This document shows positions 25,226 through 34,007 of a stretch of DNA of 64,000 nucleotides, one piece after another. Position 1 is the first letter of the stretch. Each line of letters opens with the position of its first letter. The position numbers were made by a program, and so were the translations under genes. This DNA is from Streptomyces tuirus (GTDB lineage: Bacteria > Actinomycetota > Actinomycetes > Streptomycetales > Streptomycetaceae): contig NZ_AP023439.1 of NCBI RefSeq assembly GCF_014701095.1, positions 6,436,001 through 6,500,000 on the forward strand. Reading direction: 5' to 3'. Under the pieces are notes generated by a model. It was not told where the DNA came from. It ran no database searches and saw only the letters and a program-made list of their open reading frames with translations.

Positions 25226-26974
25226 GTGTCCACCGTCGTCGAGACCGACGTCCTGATCGTGGGCAGCGGCCCGGCCGGTGCGTCGGCCGCGCTCGCCCTG
25301 AGCACCTACGGCGTCCCCAACATCGTGGTGACCCGCTACGCGAGCCTCGCCGACACACCCCGCGCGCACATCACCAACCAGCGCACCATGGAGGTGCTGC
25401 GCGACCTCGGAGTGGAGCAGGAGGTCGTCGCGCAGGCCACCCCGCAGCACCTGATGGGCAACACGACGTTCTGCACGAGCCTCGCGGGTGAGGAACTGGG
25501 CCGGGTGCGCTCCTGGGGCAACGACCCGCTCGTGCAGGCCGAGCACGAACTCGCCAGCCCGACCCGCATGTGCGACATGCCGCAGCACCTCATGGAGCCG
25601 GTCCTCGTGAACGCGGCCGTCGCCCGCGGTACCCGGCTCCGCTTCCAGAACGAGTACCTCTCCCACACCCAGGACGCCGACGGCGTCACCGCCACCGTCC
25701 GCGACCGGCTGCGCGGGGACACGTACGAGATCCGCGCCAAGTACCTGATCGGCGCCGACGGCGGACGGTCGAAGGTCGCCGCGGACGCCGGGCTGCCGAT
25801 GGGTGGTCAGATGGGCGTGGCGGGCAGCATCAACATCGTCTTCGAGGCGGACCTGAGCCGGTACACCGCCCACCGTCCGTCCACCCTCTACTGGGTCCTC
25901 GCCCCGGGCGCGACGGTCGGCGGCATCGGCGCGGGCCTCGTGCGCTGTGTGCGCCCCTGGAACGAGTGGCTGATCGTCTGGGGCTACGACGTGAACGCCG
26001 GCCCGCCCGACCTGACCACCGAGTACGCCGAGTCGGTCGTCCGGACGCTCATCGGGGACGACGACATCCCCGTGACCGTCAAATCGTCCTCGGCGTGGAC
26101 CGTCAACGAGATGTACGCCGAGACGTACGCCAACGGCAGGGTCTTCTGTGCCGGAGACGCCGTCCACCGGCATCCGCCGTCCAACGGCCTCGGCTCCAAC
26201 ACCTCGATCCAGGACGCCTACAACCTCGCCTGGAAGCTCAAAATGGTCCTCGACGGCACCGCCCACCCCAGGCTGCTCGACAGTTACACCGCCGAGCGTG
26301 CCCCGGTCGGCCGGCAGATCGTCACCCGCGCCAACCGGTCCATCCGCGAGACCGCCCCGGTCTTCGAGGCCCTCGACGGGCTCTCCCCGCAGACCCCCGA
26401 GCAGCTGTGGGCCAACATCGCCGCCCGCAAGGACGCCACCGAGGCCGCCGAGAAGCAGCGGGCGGCTCTGCGCGAGGCGATCGCCTTCAAGGTCTATGAG
26501 TTCAACGCCCACGGCGTCGACCTCAACCAGCGCTACGACGCCGGGGATTGCGCCGCGATCGTCCCCGACGGCACGCCCGACCCCGGCTTCGCCCGCGACC
26601 CCGAGCTGCACCACCAGCCGTCCTCCCGCCCCGGCGCCCGGCTCCCCCATGCCTGGATCACCTCCGGCACCCGCACGCTCTCGACCCTCGACACCATCGG
26701 CCGGGGCCGTTTCACCCTGCTGACCGGCATCGGGGGAGAGGCCTGGGTGCGAGCGGCCGAGGCACAGGAGGTGGAGATCGCCACGGTGGTGATCGGCCCG
26801 GGGCAGCGGTACGAGGACCCGTACGGCGACTGGGCGCGGCTGCGTGAGATCCCGGACGCGGGCGCCCTCCTGGTACGCCCGGACGGTTTCGTCGCCTTCC
26901 GGCACGCCTCCGCCGGCCCGGACGCCGGAGAACTGCTCGCGGACGCGCTGCGGCGCATCCTCGGTCACGCCTGA
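25226..26974 (+). CDS. FAD-dependent phenol/resorcinol-type hydroxylase (TfdB family)
   Basis: The 582-residue flavoprotein monooxygenase has the FAD Rossmann motif GSGPAG (about 13-18), the DG-type motif GADGGRSKVA, and the second FAD motif FCAGDAVHRHPPSNGLG. The long C-terminal domain and overall length fit the 2,4-dichlorophenol hydroxylase (TfdB) family. Its neighbours make and break hydroxyquinol, so hydroxylation of resorcinol or a similar diphenol to hydroxyquinol (1,2,4-trihydroxybenzene) with NAD(P)H and O2 is the best guess. GTG 25226 with AGGAG six bases upstream is preferred over an upstream ATG. It starts a four-gene operon. Confidence 0.85.
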   Translation: MSTVVETDVLIVGSGPAGASAALALSTYGVPNIVVTRYASLADTPRAHITNQRTMEVLRDLGVEQEVVAQATPQHLMGNTTFCTSLAGEELGRVRSWGNDPLVQAEHELASPTRMCDMPQHLMEPVLVNAAVARGTRLRFQNEYLSHTQDADGVTATVRDRLRGDTYEIRAKYLIGADGGRSKVAADAGLPMGGQMGVAGSINIVFEADLSRYTAHRPSTLYWVLAPGATVGGIGAGLVRCVRPWNEWLIVWGYDVNAGPPDLTTEYAESVVRTLIGDDDIPVTVKSSSAWTVNEMYAETYANGRVFCAGDAVHRHPPSNGLGSNTSIQDAYNLAWKLKMVLDGTAHPRLLDSYTAERAPVGRQIVTRANRSIRETAPVFEALDGLSPQTPEQLWANIAARKDATEAAEKQRAALREAIAFKVYEFNAHGVDLNQRYDAGDCAAIVPDGTPDPGFARDPELHHQPSSRPGARLPHAWITSGTRTLSTLDTIGRGRFTLLTGIGGEAWVRAAEAQEVEIATVVIGPGQRYEDPYGDWARLREIPDAGALLVRPDGFVAFRHASAGPDAGELLADALRRILGHA

Positions 26975-27055
26975 CCGCGCCATCATGGAGGCAGCGGAAG
27001 AGCGCCAGGAACCGGAAGATCAGCAAGCCGCGGACGTCGACGACGAGGAGCCGGG

Positions 27056-27925
27056 ATGACCACCGATGCGACCAGGGCCGGCGTCACCGAGCAGGTGCTC
27101 GCCAGCCTGCGCGGGACCGCCGACCCGCGGCTGCGTGAACTGCTCACCGGCCTCGTCCGCAATCTGCACGACTTCGCGCGCGAGACCCGCCTCACCCAGG
27201 AGGAGTGGGAGCGGGCGATCGCCTTCCTGACCGCGACCGGGCAGAAGTGCACCGACACCCGGCAGGAGTTCATCCTGCTGTCGGACGTGCTGGGCCTGTC
27301 CATGCTGCTGGAGACGCTGAACGACGATCACGTGGCGGGCGCCACCGAGTCGACCGTGCTGGGCCCCTTCCACATGACCGAATCGCCGGTCCGCGCACTC
27401 GGCGACGACATCGACCTGGTCGGCGGCGGCGAGAAGTGCGTCGTCAGCGGGCGGGTGCGGTCCGCCGACGGCACCCCGCTGCCCGGCGCCGTCGTCGACG
27501 TCTGGCAGGCCGACGACAAGGGCTTCTACGACGTCCAGCAGCCCGGCGTCCAGCCCGCGGGCAACGGACGCGGGCTGTTCACCGCCGACGCCGACGGCCG
27601 CTTCTGGTTCCGCACCTGTGTCCCGGCGGCGTATCCGATCCCCACCGACGGCCCCGTGGGCGGGCTGCTGCGCGCGACCGGACGGCACCCCTACCGCCCC
27701 GCGCACATCCACTTCATCGCCGCCGCCGAGGGCCACACGCCCGTCACCACGCACATCTTCGTGGCCGGCGGCGACTACCTCGACTCCGACGCGGTGTTCG
27801 CCGTGAAGCGGAGCCTGGTCCAGGACTTCGCCGAGACCGACGACCCCTCCCTGGCCCGGGAGTTCGGAGTGGAGAACCCCTTCCGGCACGCCCGCTTCGA
27901 CCTCGTCCTGGAGCAGGCCGTATGA
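27056..27925 (+). CDS. chqB: hydroxyquinol 1,2-dioxygenase (intradiol)
   Basis: The 289-residue protein has the intradiol dioxygenase layout: a helical N-terminal dimerisation domain (1-100), then a beta-sandwich with non-haem Fe(III) ligands Tyr158 (KGFYDV), Tyr193 (AAYPIP), His217 and His219 (RPAHIHF). The stretch ESTVLGPFHMTESP and the length favour the hydroxyquinol branch over catechol 1,2-dioxygenases. It cleaves hydroxyquinol to maleylacetate. It lies between the hydroxylase and maleylacetate reductase genes and overlaps the latter by four bases (ATGA). Confidence 0.92.
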   Translation: MTTDATRAGVTEQVLASLRGTADPRLRELLTGLVRNLHDFARETRLTQEEWERAIAFLTATGQKCTDTRQEFILLSDVLGLSMLLETLNDDHVAGATESTVLGPFHMTESPVRALGDDIDLVGGGEKCVVSGRVRSADGTPLPGAVVDVWQADDKGFYDVQQPGVQPAGNGRGLFTADADGRFWFRTCVPAAYPIPTDGPVGGLLRATGRHPYRPAHIHFIAAAEGHTPVTTHIFVAGGDYLDSDAVFAVKRSLVQDFAETDDPSLAREFGVENPFRHARFDLVLEQAV

Positions 27926-29028
27926 CGTTCCAGCAGGAGTTCACGTACGAGACCCGGCCCGTGCGGGTCGTGTTCCGGCCCGGCGCGGCCGTCACCGCGA
28001 CGCCGGACGAGGCGGCGCGCCTGGGGCTGAGGCGGCTGCTCGTCGTGTGCGGCAGCCGGGGCGAGCCGGTGGCCCGGGCCGTCGCGGAGGCGCTCGGCGA
28101 CAGGTGCGCGGGAGTGCACGCCGAGGCGCGGATGCACGTGCCCGCCGAGGACGCCGACCGGGCCGTCGCGGCCGTCCGGGTGGCCGGGGCGGACGGCTGC
28201 GTCGCGGTCGGCGGCGGCTCCGCGATCGGGCTCGGCAAGGCGATCGCCCTGCGCACCGGACTTCCGCTGATCGCCGTGCCGTCCACCTACTCGGGCTCCG
28301 AGATGACCCCGGTCTGGGGCCTGACCGAGGGCGGCGCCAAACACACCGGCCGCGACCCGGTCGTCCAGCCCCGCAGCGTCGTCTACGACCCCCGGCTCAC
28401 CCTCTCCCTACCCGTACCGCTGACCGTCACCAGCGGGATCAACGCGCTCGCGCACGCCGTCGAGGCGCTGTACGCCCCCGATGTCTCACCGCTGGTGTCG
28501 GTCATGGCCGAGGAGGGCGTCCGGGCCATGGCCGAGGCCCTGCCGCGACTGGCCGCCGGCCCGGAGGACCTCGACGCGCGCAGCCGGGCGCTGTACGCGG
28601 CATGGCTGTGCGGGGCGTGCCTCGGCGCGACCACGATGGGGCTGCACCACAAGCTGTGCCACGTCCTCGGCGGTACCTACGGCCTGCCCCATGCCGAGAC
28701 CCACACTGTGGTCCTGCCCCACGCCCTCGCCCACAACGCCCCCGCGGCCCCACAGGCGTTGACCGTCCTGCGCCGCGCCCTCGGGGCCGACGACGTGCCC
28801 CGCGCCCTGTGGGACCTGGCCGGCCGCCTCGGCGCCCCGCGTTCCCTGGCCGAACTCGGCCTCACGGAGGCCGACGTGACCCCGGCGGCGGCCCGGGCCG
28901 CGGGTGAGCCGTACGCCAACCCGCGCGAGGTGACGGCGGAAGGGGTACGGGGCGTACTGCTCGCGGCGTTCGAAGGAGGCCCGCCGGACTCCGGCTCGCG
29001 GACAGAAGGTGACCGCAAGCCTTCCTAG
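27922..29028 (+). CDS. macA: maleylacetate reductase
   Basis: The 368-residue iron-alcohol-dehydrogenase-family protein reduces maleylacetate to 3-oxoadipate with NAD(P)H, feeding the beta-ketoadipate pathway. The N-terminal domain has the NAD-binding pattern VGGGSAIGLGKAIAL and PSTYSGSEMTPVWG. The C-terminal domain contains HKLCHVLGGTYGLPHAETH, the histidine-rich region of this subfamily. The start overlaps the dioxygenase stop (ATGA), so the two enzymes are translationally coupled. Confidence 0.92.
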   Translation: MTFQQEFTYETRPVRVVFRPGAAVTATPDEAARLGLRRLLVVCGSRGEPVARAVAEALGDRCAGVHAEARMHVPAEDADRAVAAVRVAGADGCVAVGGGSAIGLGKAIALRTGLPLIAVPSTYSGSEMTPVWGLTEGGAKHTGRDPVVQPRSVVYDPRLTLSLPVPLTVTSGINALAHAVEALYAPDVSPLVSVMAEEGVRAMAEALPRLAAGPEDLDARSRALYAAWLCGACLGATTMGLHHKLCHVLGGTYGLPHAETHTVVLPHALAHNAPAAPQALTVLRRALGADDVPRALWDLAGRLGAPRSLAELGLTEADVTPAAARAAGEPYANPREVTAEGVRGVLLAAFEGGPPDSGSRTEGDRKPS

Positions 29029-29037
29029 GGTCGAGGC

Positions 29038-29880
29038 ATGACTCAGACACAGAGGATTCTTGTCACCGGCGCCACCGGAACCGTCGGCCGGCAGGTCGTC
29101 GCCGAACTGCTCGACCGGGGGCACGAGGTGCGTGCCCTGACCCGCGACGCCGCGAAGGCCGCCTTCCCGGCCGGGGTCGAGGTCGTCGAGGGTGACCTGA
29201 CCGAGCCGGACGGGCTCGCCCCCGCCCTGGAGGGGGTCGGCGGACTGCACCTGATCACGTTCGGCGGTGCCGCATTCAGCCCGCTGGAGACCGGCCCCCG
29301 GATCCTGGAACTCGCCAAGTCCGCCGGGGTCCGCCGCGTCACCGTGCTGCACGGCGGCGGCCCCACCCCGCTGGAGGACGCGGTACGGGCCGAGGACGGC
29401 GTGGACTGGACGGTGCTCATGCCGGTCGAGTTCATGGCCAACGCCCTGGAGTGGGCCGACGGGATCGGGGCCTCGGGGGAGGTGCGTGAGCCTTTCGTGA
29501 ACCGGCTGAGTGCCATGGTCCACGAGGCGGACATCGGCGCCGTCGCGGCCGTCGCGCTCACGGAGGAGGGGCACGGCGGCCAGGAGTACGTGATCACCGG
29601 CCCCGAGGTGCTCACCGTAGGCGACAAGGTGAAGACGATCGCTGCCGCCGTCGGCCGGGAGATCACCCTGGTCGAGCTGACCGAGGAGCAGGCCGTCGCG
29701 CAGTGGCGGGCGGCGGGCCTCGCCGAGGACGTCATCGGCTTCCTGCTCATGGCGTACGGGGACACCCCCGAGGTGGGCCGTACGGTCTCCGGCACCGTCG
29801 AGAAGGTCACCGGCCGCCCGGCGCGCACCTTCGCCCGGTGGGCGGCCGAACACGCCGGCGTCTTCACAGGACAGTCATGA
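29038..29880 (+). CDS. NmrA-like NAD(P)-binding protein (atypical SDR)
   Basis: The 280-residue protein starts with the Rossmann motif GATGTVGRQVVAEL and has the strand VEVVEGDLTEPDGL typical of NmrA-type atypical short-chain dehydrogenases. The catalytic YxxxK of true SDRs is not evident, so it may be a redox sensor or a reductase of unknown substrate. It lies nine bases after macA and is probably co-transcribed with the hydroxyquinol genes. A link to the aromatic pathway rests only on position. Confidence 0.8.
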   Translation: MTQTQRILVTGATGTVGRQVVAELLDRGHEVRALTRDAAKAAFPAGVEVVEGDLTEPDGLAPALEGVGGLHLITFGGAAFSPLETGPRILELAKSAGVRRVTVLHGGGPTPLEDAVRAEDGVDWTVLMPVEFMANALEWADGIGASGEVREPFVNRLSAMVHEADIGAVAAVALTEEGHGGQEYVITGPEVLTVGDKVKTIAAAVGREITLVELTEEQAVAQWRAAGLAEDVIGFLLMAYGDTPEVGRTVSGTVEKVTGRPARTFARWAAEHAGVFTGQS

Positions 29881-29881
29881 C

Positions 29882-29898
29882 TGTCTCGTATTGAGACA
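29882..29898. promoter_or_regulatory. palindrome TGTCTC-N5-GAGACA upstream of the YceI gene
   Basis: This is the second copy of the operator seen at 25131-25149 (spacer GTATT instead of GTAAT, both followed by CCCG). It begins two bases after the NmrA-like gene stop and 121 bases before the YceI start, so YceI is likely a separate transcript in the same regulon. Confidence 0.65.
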
Positions 29899-30018
29899 CC
29901 CGGACCACCATCCGGTCCGTCAAGATCGAAAAGGGGGTGTGACCACAGCAAGGTGCGGCCGTCGGCATGGGCTGAATCGCCGACCGCACGGCCGCACACC
30001 CGAAGAAAGGTGACCACC

Positions 30019-30930
30019 ATGGCCCTCGCACTGCTCCGGCGCCGGTGGCTCAGAGACACCCCCGCCGCGGCGGGCCTCGCCCTCCCCCTCCCCGACGGCG
30101 CGGGCGCCGTCGCCCGCGAAGTCGTCGACCCGATGGGATCGCCCCTGGCGGCCGCGGACGTCACCGTCACCGCCCTGGACACCCACCGCGTCGCCGCCCG
30201 CGGCACGACCGACCCCTACGGCTACTTCCTCGCCACGCTTCCGCCCGGCCGCTACAGCCTGCTCATCTCGGCGCAGGGCCTGCGGCCGCACCGCGAGACG
30301 ATCGAGACGGGCCCCGGCACGTCGACGGCCACCGAGCGTGTCTGGCTGCAACCCGCCGAGGCTCTCCAGCTTCCGGCGCCCGGCACCTGGCTCTTCGACC
30401 CGCCGCACACGGCGATCCGGTTCATCGCCAAGCACGTCGGCATGGCCCATGTCCACGGCCGCTTCGAACGCTTCGAGGGCGGCATCCGGATAGCCCCGGA
30501 CATGGCCGACTCCCGGGTGCACGTCCGGATCGACGCCTCCAGCATCACCACCGGCAACAACACCCGCGACAACCACCTGCGGTCCGCCGACTTCCTCGAC
30601 GTCGAACGCTTCCCGCACATCGACTTCACGAGCGCGCGCTTCGTCTACCGCGGTGGCAGCAAGTGGACGCTGCAGGGCTCCCTCACCATGCACGGCGTCA
30701 GCCGCTCGGTGGCCCTGGACACGACGTACCTCGGCACCGTGAACGGCGGCTACGGCCAGGAACTGCGCTGCGCGGCCCTGGCGACGGCGGAACTCCACCG
30801 CGAGGACTACACCCTCAACTGGCGTTCCATGCTGGCCCGCGGTATCGCGGTGGTCGGCCCGACGGTCCAGCTGGAACTCGACGTCCAGGCGATGTACCGC
30901 ACCCACGACACGCCCACCCCGCCGGAGTAG
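30019..30930 (+). CDS. YceI-domain protein with N-terminal carboxypeptidase-regulatory-like domain
   Basis: The 303-residue protein is a two-domain fusion. Residues about 25-110 form a Cna-B/carboxypeptidase-regulatory-like beta-sandwich (DPMGSPLAAADVTVTALD, ATLPPGRYSLLISAQG). Residues 125-300 are a YceI lipocalin-like domain (PPHTAIRFIAKHVGMAHVHG, HLRSADFLDVERFPHIDF, LTMHGVSRSV). YceI domains bind isoprenoids or other hydrophobic molecules. No signal peptide is visible, so it may be cytoplasmic or surface-associated by another route. The shared operator suggests a role with the aromatic pathway, perhaps binding a hydrophobic substrate. GAAAGG lies upstream of the ATG. Confidence 0.8.
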   Translation: MALALLRRRWLRDTPAAAGLALPLPDGAGAVAREVVDPMGSPLAAADVTVTALDTHRVAARGTTDPYGYFLATLPPGRYSLLISAQGLRPHRETIETGPGTSTATERVWLQPAEALQLPAPGTWLFDPPHTAIRFIAKHVGMAHVHGRFERFEGGIRIAPDMADSRVHVRIDASSITTGNNTRDNHLRSADFLDVERFPHIDFTSARFVYRGGSKWTLQGSLTMHGVSRSVALDTTYLGTVNGGYGQELRCAALATAELHREDYTLNWRSMLARGIAVVGPTVQLELDVQAMYRTHDTPTPPE

Positions 30931-30936
30931 TGGGCC

Positions 30937-30965
30937 GGCCTGGGCCTTTGGACGAGGCCCAGGCC
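30937..30965. terminator. hairpin terminator after the YceI gene
   Basis: GGCCTGGGCC (30937-30946) and GGCCCAGGCC (30956-30965) form a perfect 10-bp stem with a 9-nt loop, seven bases after the YceI stop and before the convergent DUF6083 gene. Confidence 0.6.
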
Positions 30966-31002
30966 ACGCTCCGCGCCGGTCCGTCGTACGGACCAGCCGG
31001 GC

Positions 31003-31386
31003 CTACCCGGCGTCGGGCCACACCTGCGGCGGCCGGGGATGCTCCGGGCCGGTCCGCCGCCCGGCCGCCCGGGCGTTCTCGCCCCGCAGGGCCGTCAGCC
31101 ATGGCCAGAGATCAGGCAACGGCTGCTCCGCACACGCCAGGCGGTGCTCGATCCGGCATCGCTGAGACCCGTCCGGCGGGCACACGCCGTACACCGTGAC
31201 CCGGCCGTCCGACAGCGTGATCCACCGGTGGTCCGCCGGCACCAGATGCGCCGGCACCTCAAGCCCGGGCTCCAGCAGAACCCAGTCCTGCTCCGGCGTC
31301 GCCACGCGGTCCTGCGGCAACCGGCAGTACGGACACGCGTACTGGCCGACCCGTAATCGGCGCAGCCCCTCATCCACAGCCCCCAT
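31003..31386 (-). CDS. DUF6083-like small zinc-ribbon protein
   Basis: The 127-residue hypothetical protein begins MGAVDEGLRRLRVGQYACPYC. It has a CxxC knuckle and two more cysteines (CPPDGSQRC, then HRLAC), suggesting a zinc-bound fold, and the segment HLVPADHRWITLSDGRVTVY typical of the DUF6083 proteins of Streptomyces. The function is unknown. Upstream in-frame codons exist but encode Arg/Ala-rich sequence without family character, so ATG 31386 is preferred. It is convergent with YceI. Confidence 0.65.
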   Translation of the reverse strand: MGAVDEGLRRLRVGQYACPYCRLPQDRVATPEQDWVLLEPGLEVPAHLVPADHRWITLSDGRVTVYGVCPPDGSQRCRIEHRLACAEQPLPDLWPWLTALRGENARAAGRRTGPEHPRPPQVWPDAG

Positions 31387-31675
31387 ACGGCCAGAGTCCG
31401 CAGTCAGTGGCGCGGCGACCAGAGCGCGAACCGGACGTTGCGCCCGAGGTGCTCCGGCATCACCGAGGCGCCGTGAGACCCGGCTGGTGCGGCCGGCCAC
31501 TCCCGCCGGTTCGCCGGCGGCCGGGATTCGACGAAACCGCGACCGGGCCGCGCACCCGACGCACACCGCCGATATTCGCTGGTCCCCGTCCCGCCGGCCT
31601 CCCTACACTCACCCCAGACCCGCGCCGCCCACGATCCCAGCGCCGCACCGACGTGACGAAGGAAGGGAGACCGCC

Positions 31676-31774
31676 ATGCGTGACCACACCGCTGTCGCCG
31701 TCTCCCTGCCTCAGCACGAGGTGATCCTCGTGTCTTCGTCGCCCCGGTGCCCGCTGCGCGGCGGCACCGGCTGA
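31676..31774 (+). CDS. possible leader peptide of the EF-G paralogue
   Basis: A 32-codon frame (start MRDHTAVAVSLPQHEV) has a very good ribosome-binding site (GAAGGAAGGGAG, about seven bases before the ATG) and ends at 31774, 122 bases before the EF-G-like gene. A stable hairpin overlaps its last codons. The arrangement resembles a translated leader with an attenuator, but I know of no family for the peptide, and it may simply be a small protein gene. Confidence 0.4.
   Translation: MRDHTAVAVSLPQHEVILVSSSPRCPLRGGTG
31744..31770 (+). promoter_or_regulatory. hairpin at the end of the leader frame
   Basis: CCGGTGCC (31744-31751) pairs with GGCACCGG (31763-31770) around an 11-nt loop, ending one base before the leader stop codon. 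A ribosome completing or stalling in the leader would cover or free this stem. No clear U-run follows, so it could be an anti-terminator element or a simple stem. Confidence 0.4.
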
Positions 31775-31896
31775 CCGGGACGAACGCCCGGCGACTCCCG
31801 ACGACCTTGACGTGACGTCAGGTCCCGGTGACTCCTTCCTGTTTCGCCCGGAATCGCGCTGCCCCATTTCCTGATCGCATCGAAAGGCCCCGGGCC

Positions 31897-33939
31897 GTGC
31901 GCACCCACCTCAACCCGCTCGCCGTCGTCCGCAACCTCGGCATCCTCGCCCACGTCGACGCCGGCAAGACCACCGTCACCGAACGGATCCTGTTCGCCAC
32001 CGGCACCACCCACAAGCGCGGCGAGGTCCACGACGGCACCACCGTCACCGACTTCGACCCGCAGGAGCGCGACCGCGGCATCACCATCTTCGCCGCGGCG
32101 GTGAGCTGCGCCTGGGACGGTCACCGGATCAACCTCATCGACACCCCCGGGCACGTCGACTTCGCCGACGAGGTGGAGCGCGCGCTGCGGGTGCTCGACG
32201 GGGCGGTCGCCGTGTTCGACGCGGTCGCCGGGGTGGAGCCGCAGAGCGAGTCGGTGTGGCGGCAGGCCGACCGGCACGGCGTACCGAGGATCGCCTTCGT
32301 CAACAAGATGGACCGCGCCGGGGCCGACCTCGACACGGCCGTCGCGTCGATCCGGGAGCGGCTCCACCCGGCTCCCCTGGTCGTGCAGCTGCCGATCGGC
32401 ACGGAGGACACCTTCACCGGCGTCGTCGACCTGGTGCGCATGCGCGCACTGCTGTGGGACGACGGCGGCTCCGTCGAGGAGACGCCGGTGCCGGACGGCC
32501 TCAGGGACGAGGCCGCCGCCCGCCGCCGCGCGCTGGAGGAGGCCGTGGCGGAGCTGCACCCGGGCGCACTGGAGGAGTTCTGCGACACGGGCACGCTCGC
32601 CGAGGAGACCCTCACCGCGGCGTTGCGTGACGTGACCCGGGACGGTGACGGCGTGGTCGTGCTGTGCGGCTCCGCGTACCGCAACCGCGGTGTCGAGCCG
32701 CTGCTCGACGCGGTCGTGGCCTATCTGCCCTCGCCCCTGGACGTGCCGTCGGTCCGCGGCACGCACGAGGGCGAGGAGCGGACGCGGCCCGCCGATCCCG
32801 CGGCACCGGCCGCCGCCCTGGCCTTCAAGGTGCAGGCCACCGCGACAGGCCGGCTGACCTGTCTGCGGATCTACTCGGGCACGATCGAGAAGGGAGACAC
32901 CCTGTGGGACGCGACCGCGAGGCGCACCGAGCGGATCGGCCGGATCCTGCGCGTCCGGGCCGACCGGCACGCCCCGCTGGACCGTGCCGTCGCCGGGGAC
33001 ATCGTCGCCGTGGTCGGGCTGAAGTCCGCCCGCGCCGGCTCGACCCTGTGCGCACCGGACGCGCCGCTCGTCCTGGAGCCGCCCGGTGTGCCCGAGCCGG
33101 TCGTGTCGGTCGCGGTGGAGTCCCGCCGCGCCGGTGACACCGACCGGCTGGCGTCGGGGCTGGCCCGGCTCACCGAGGAGGATCCCTCGCTCGTCGTGCG
33201 AACCGACCCGGAGACGGGGCAGACGGTGCTGTCCGGTATGGGTGAACTGCACCTGGAGGTGGCGGTGGAGAAGCTCCGGCGCGAGCAGGGGCTGGAAGTC
33301 AACGCCGGGCGCCCCCGCGTCAGTTACCGCGAGACCGTCGGCCGGGGCGTGTCCGGCGCGGTCTTCCGGCACGTCAAACAGGACGGCGGGGCAGGGCAGT
33401 TCGCCCATGTCGTCCTCGACGTGGAGCCGCATGACGAGGGTGGCTTCGAGTTCCGCTCGGCGGTCGTCGGCGGGCGGGTGCCGCAGGAGTACGTCCGGGC
33501 GGTCGAAGCGGGCTGCCGCGACGCCCTCGCCGAAGGGCCGCTCGGCGGGCACCCGGTGACGGGCCTGCGCGTCACGCTCACCGACGGGGCGACCCATGTG
33601 AAGGACTCCTCGGACACGGCGTTCCGCACGGCCGGCCGCCTCGGTCTCCGCGCGGCCCTGCGCGCCTGCGTGATGATCCTGCTGGAGCCGGTCGTCGAGG
33701 TCACGGTCACCGTGCCCGAGGACGCGGTCGGCGGTGTGCTCGGCGACCTCGCCGCCCGGCGCGGCCGGGTGACCGGGTCGGTCACCCGGACGGGCGCGGC
33801 GATCGTCACCGCCACCGTGCCGCTGGCCGAACTGTTCGGCTACGCGACCCGGTTGCGCAGCCGCACGCAGGGCCGCGGCACGTTCACGGCCCGTCCCACC
33901 GGCTACGCGCCTGCGCCGGTCGCGACGCCGATGCGGTAG
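31897..33939 (+). CDS. elongation factor G paralogue (translation GTPase)
   Basis: The 680-residue translation GTPase has G1 AHVDAGKTT, the switch RGITIFA, G3 DTPGHVDF, G4 NKMD, and EF-G domains II to V, including the domain IV stretch HVKQDGGAGQFAHV and YVRAVEAGCRDALAEGPL. It is slightly shorter than housekeeping EF-G and more divergent, in line with the second FusA-type proteins of Streptomyces. It may serve stress or antibiotic tolerance; it is not an obvious TetM/OtrA protein because domain IV looks EF-G-like. GTG 31897 is preceded by GAAAGG. Confidence 0.88.
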   Translation: MRTHLNPLAVVRNLGILAHVDAGKTTVTERILFATGTTHKRGEVHDGTTVTDFDPQERDRGITIFAAAVSCAWDGHRINLIDTPGHVDFADEVERALRVLDGAVAVFDAVAGVEPQSESVWRQADRHGVPRIAFVNKMDRAGADLDTAVASIRERLHPAPLVVQLPIGTEDTFTGVVDLVRMRALLWDDGGSVEETPVPDGLRDEAAARRRALEEAVAELHPGALEEFCDTGTLAEETLTAALRDVTRDGDGVVVLCGSAYRNRGVEPLLDAVVAYLPSPLDVPSVRGTHEGEERTRPADPAAPAAALAFKVQATATGRLTCLRIYSGTIEKGDTLWDATARRTERIGRILRVRADRHAPLDRAVAGDIVAVVGLKSARAGSTLCAPDAPLVLEPPGVPEPVVSVAVESRRAGDTDRLASGLARLTEEDPSLVVRTDPETGQTVLSGMGELHLEVAVEKLRREQGLEVNAGRPRVSYRETVGRGVSGAVFRHVKQDGGAGQFAHVVLDVEPHDEGGFEFRSAVVGGRVPQEYVRAVEAGCRDALAEGPLGGHPVTGLRVTLTDGATHVKDSSDTAFRTAGRLGLRAALRACVMILLEPVVEVTVTVPEDAVGGVLGDLAARRGRVTGSVTRTGAAIVTATVPLAELFGYATRLRSRTQGRGTFTARPTGYAPAPVATPMR

Positions 33940-33948
33940 CGCACGAGC

Positions 33949-33985
33949 CGGGCCCCTCCCTTCCTCACCGGAAGGGAGGGGCCCG
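33949..33985. terminator. strong bidirectional terminator
   Basis: A perfect 16-bp stem (CGGGCCCCTCCCTTCC at 33949-33964, complement at 33970-33985) with a 5-nt loop lies between the convergent EF-G paralogue and the GH55 gene. Confidence 0.75.
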
Positions 33986-34007
33986 CCGGTCCGCCCCACC
34001 CTGGGAG

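Noticed and set aside
23270..26986. A minus-strand open frame of 1238 codons covering the regulator and the hydroxylase region
   Set aside because: Only the part up to GTG 24988 has domain structure. The rest is the antisense of the hydroxylase gene, with the Val/Gly/Arg/Asp-rich composition typical of high-GC shadow frames.
31897..33939. EF-G paralogue as a TetM/OtrA-type tetracycline protection protein
   Set aside because: The domain IV sequence keeps the EF-G HVKQDGGAGQF pattern and the length is closer to EF-G. A protective role is possible but not shown.
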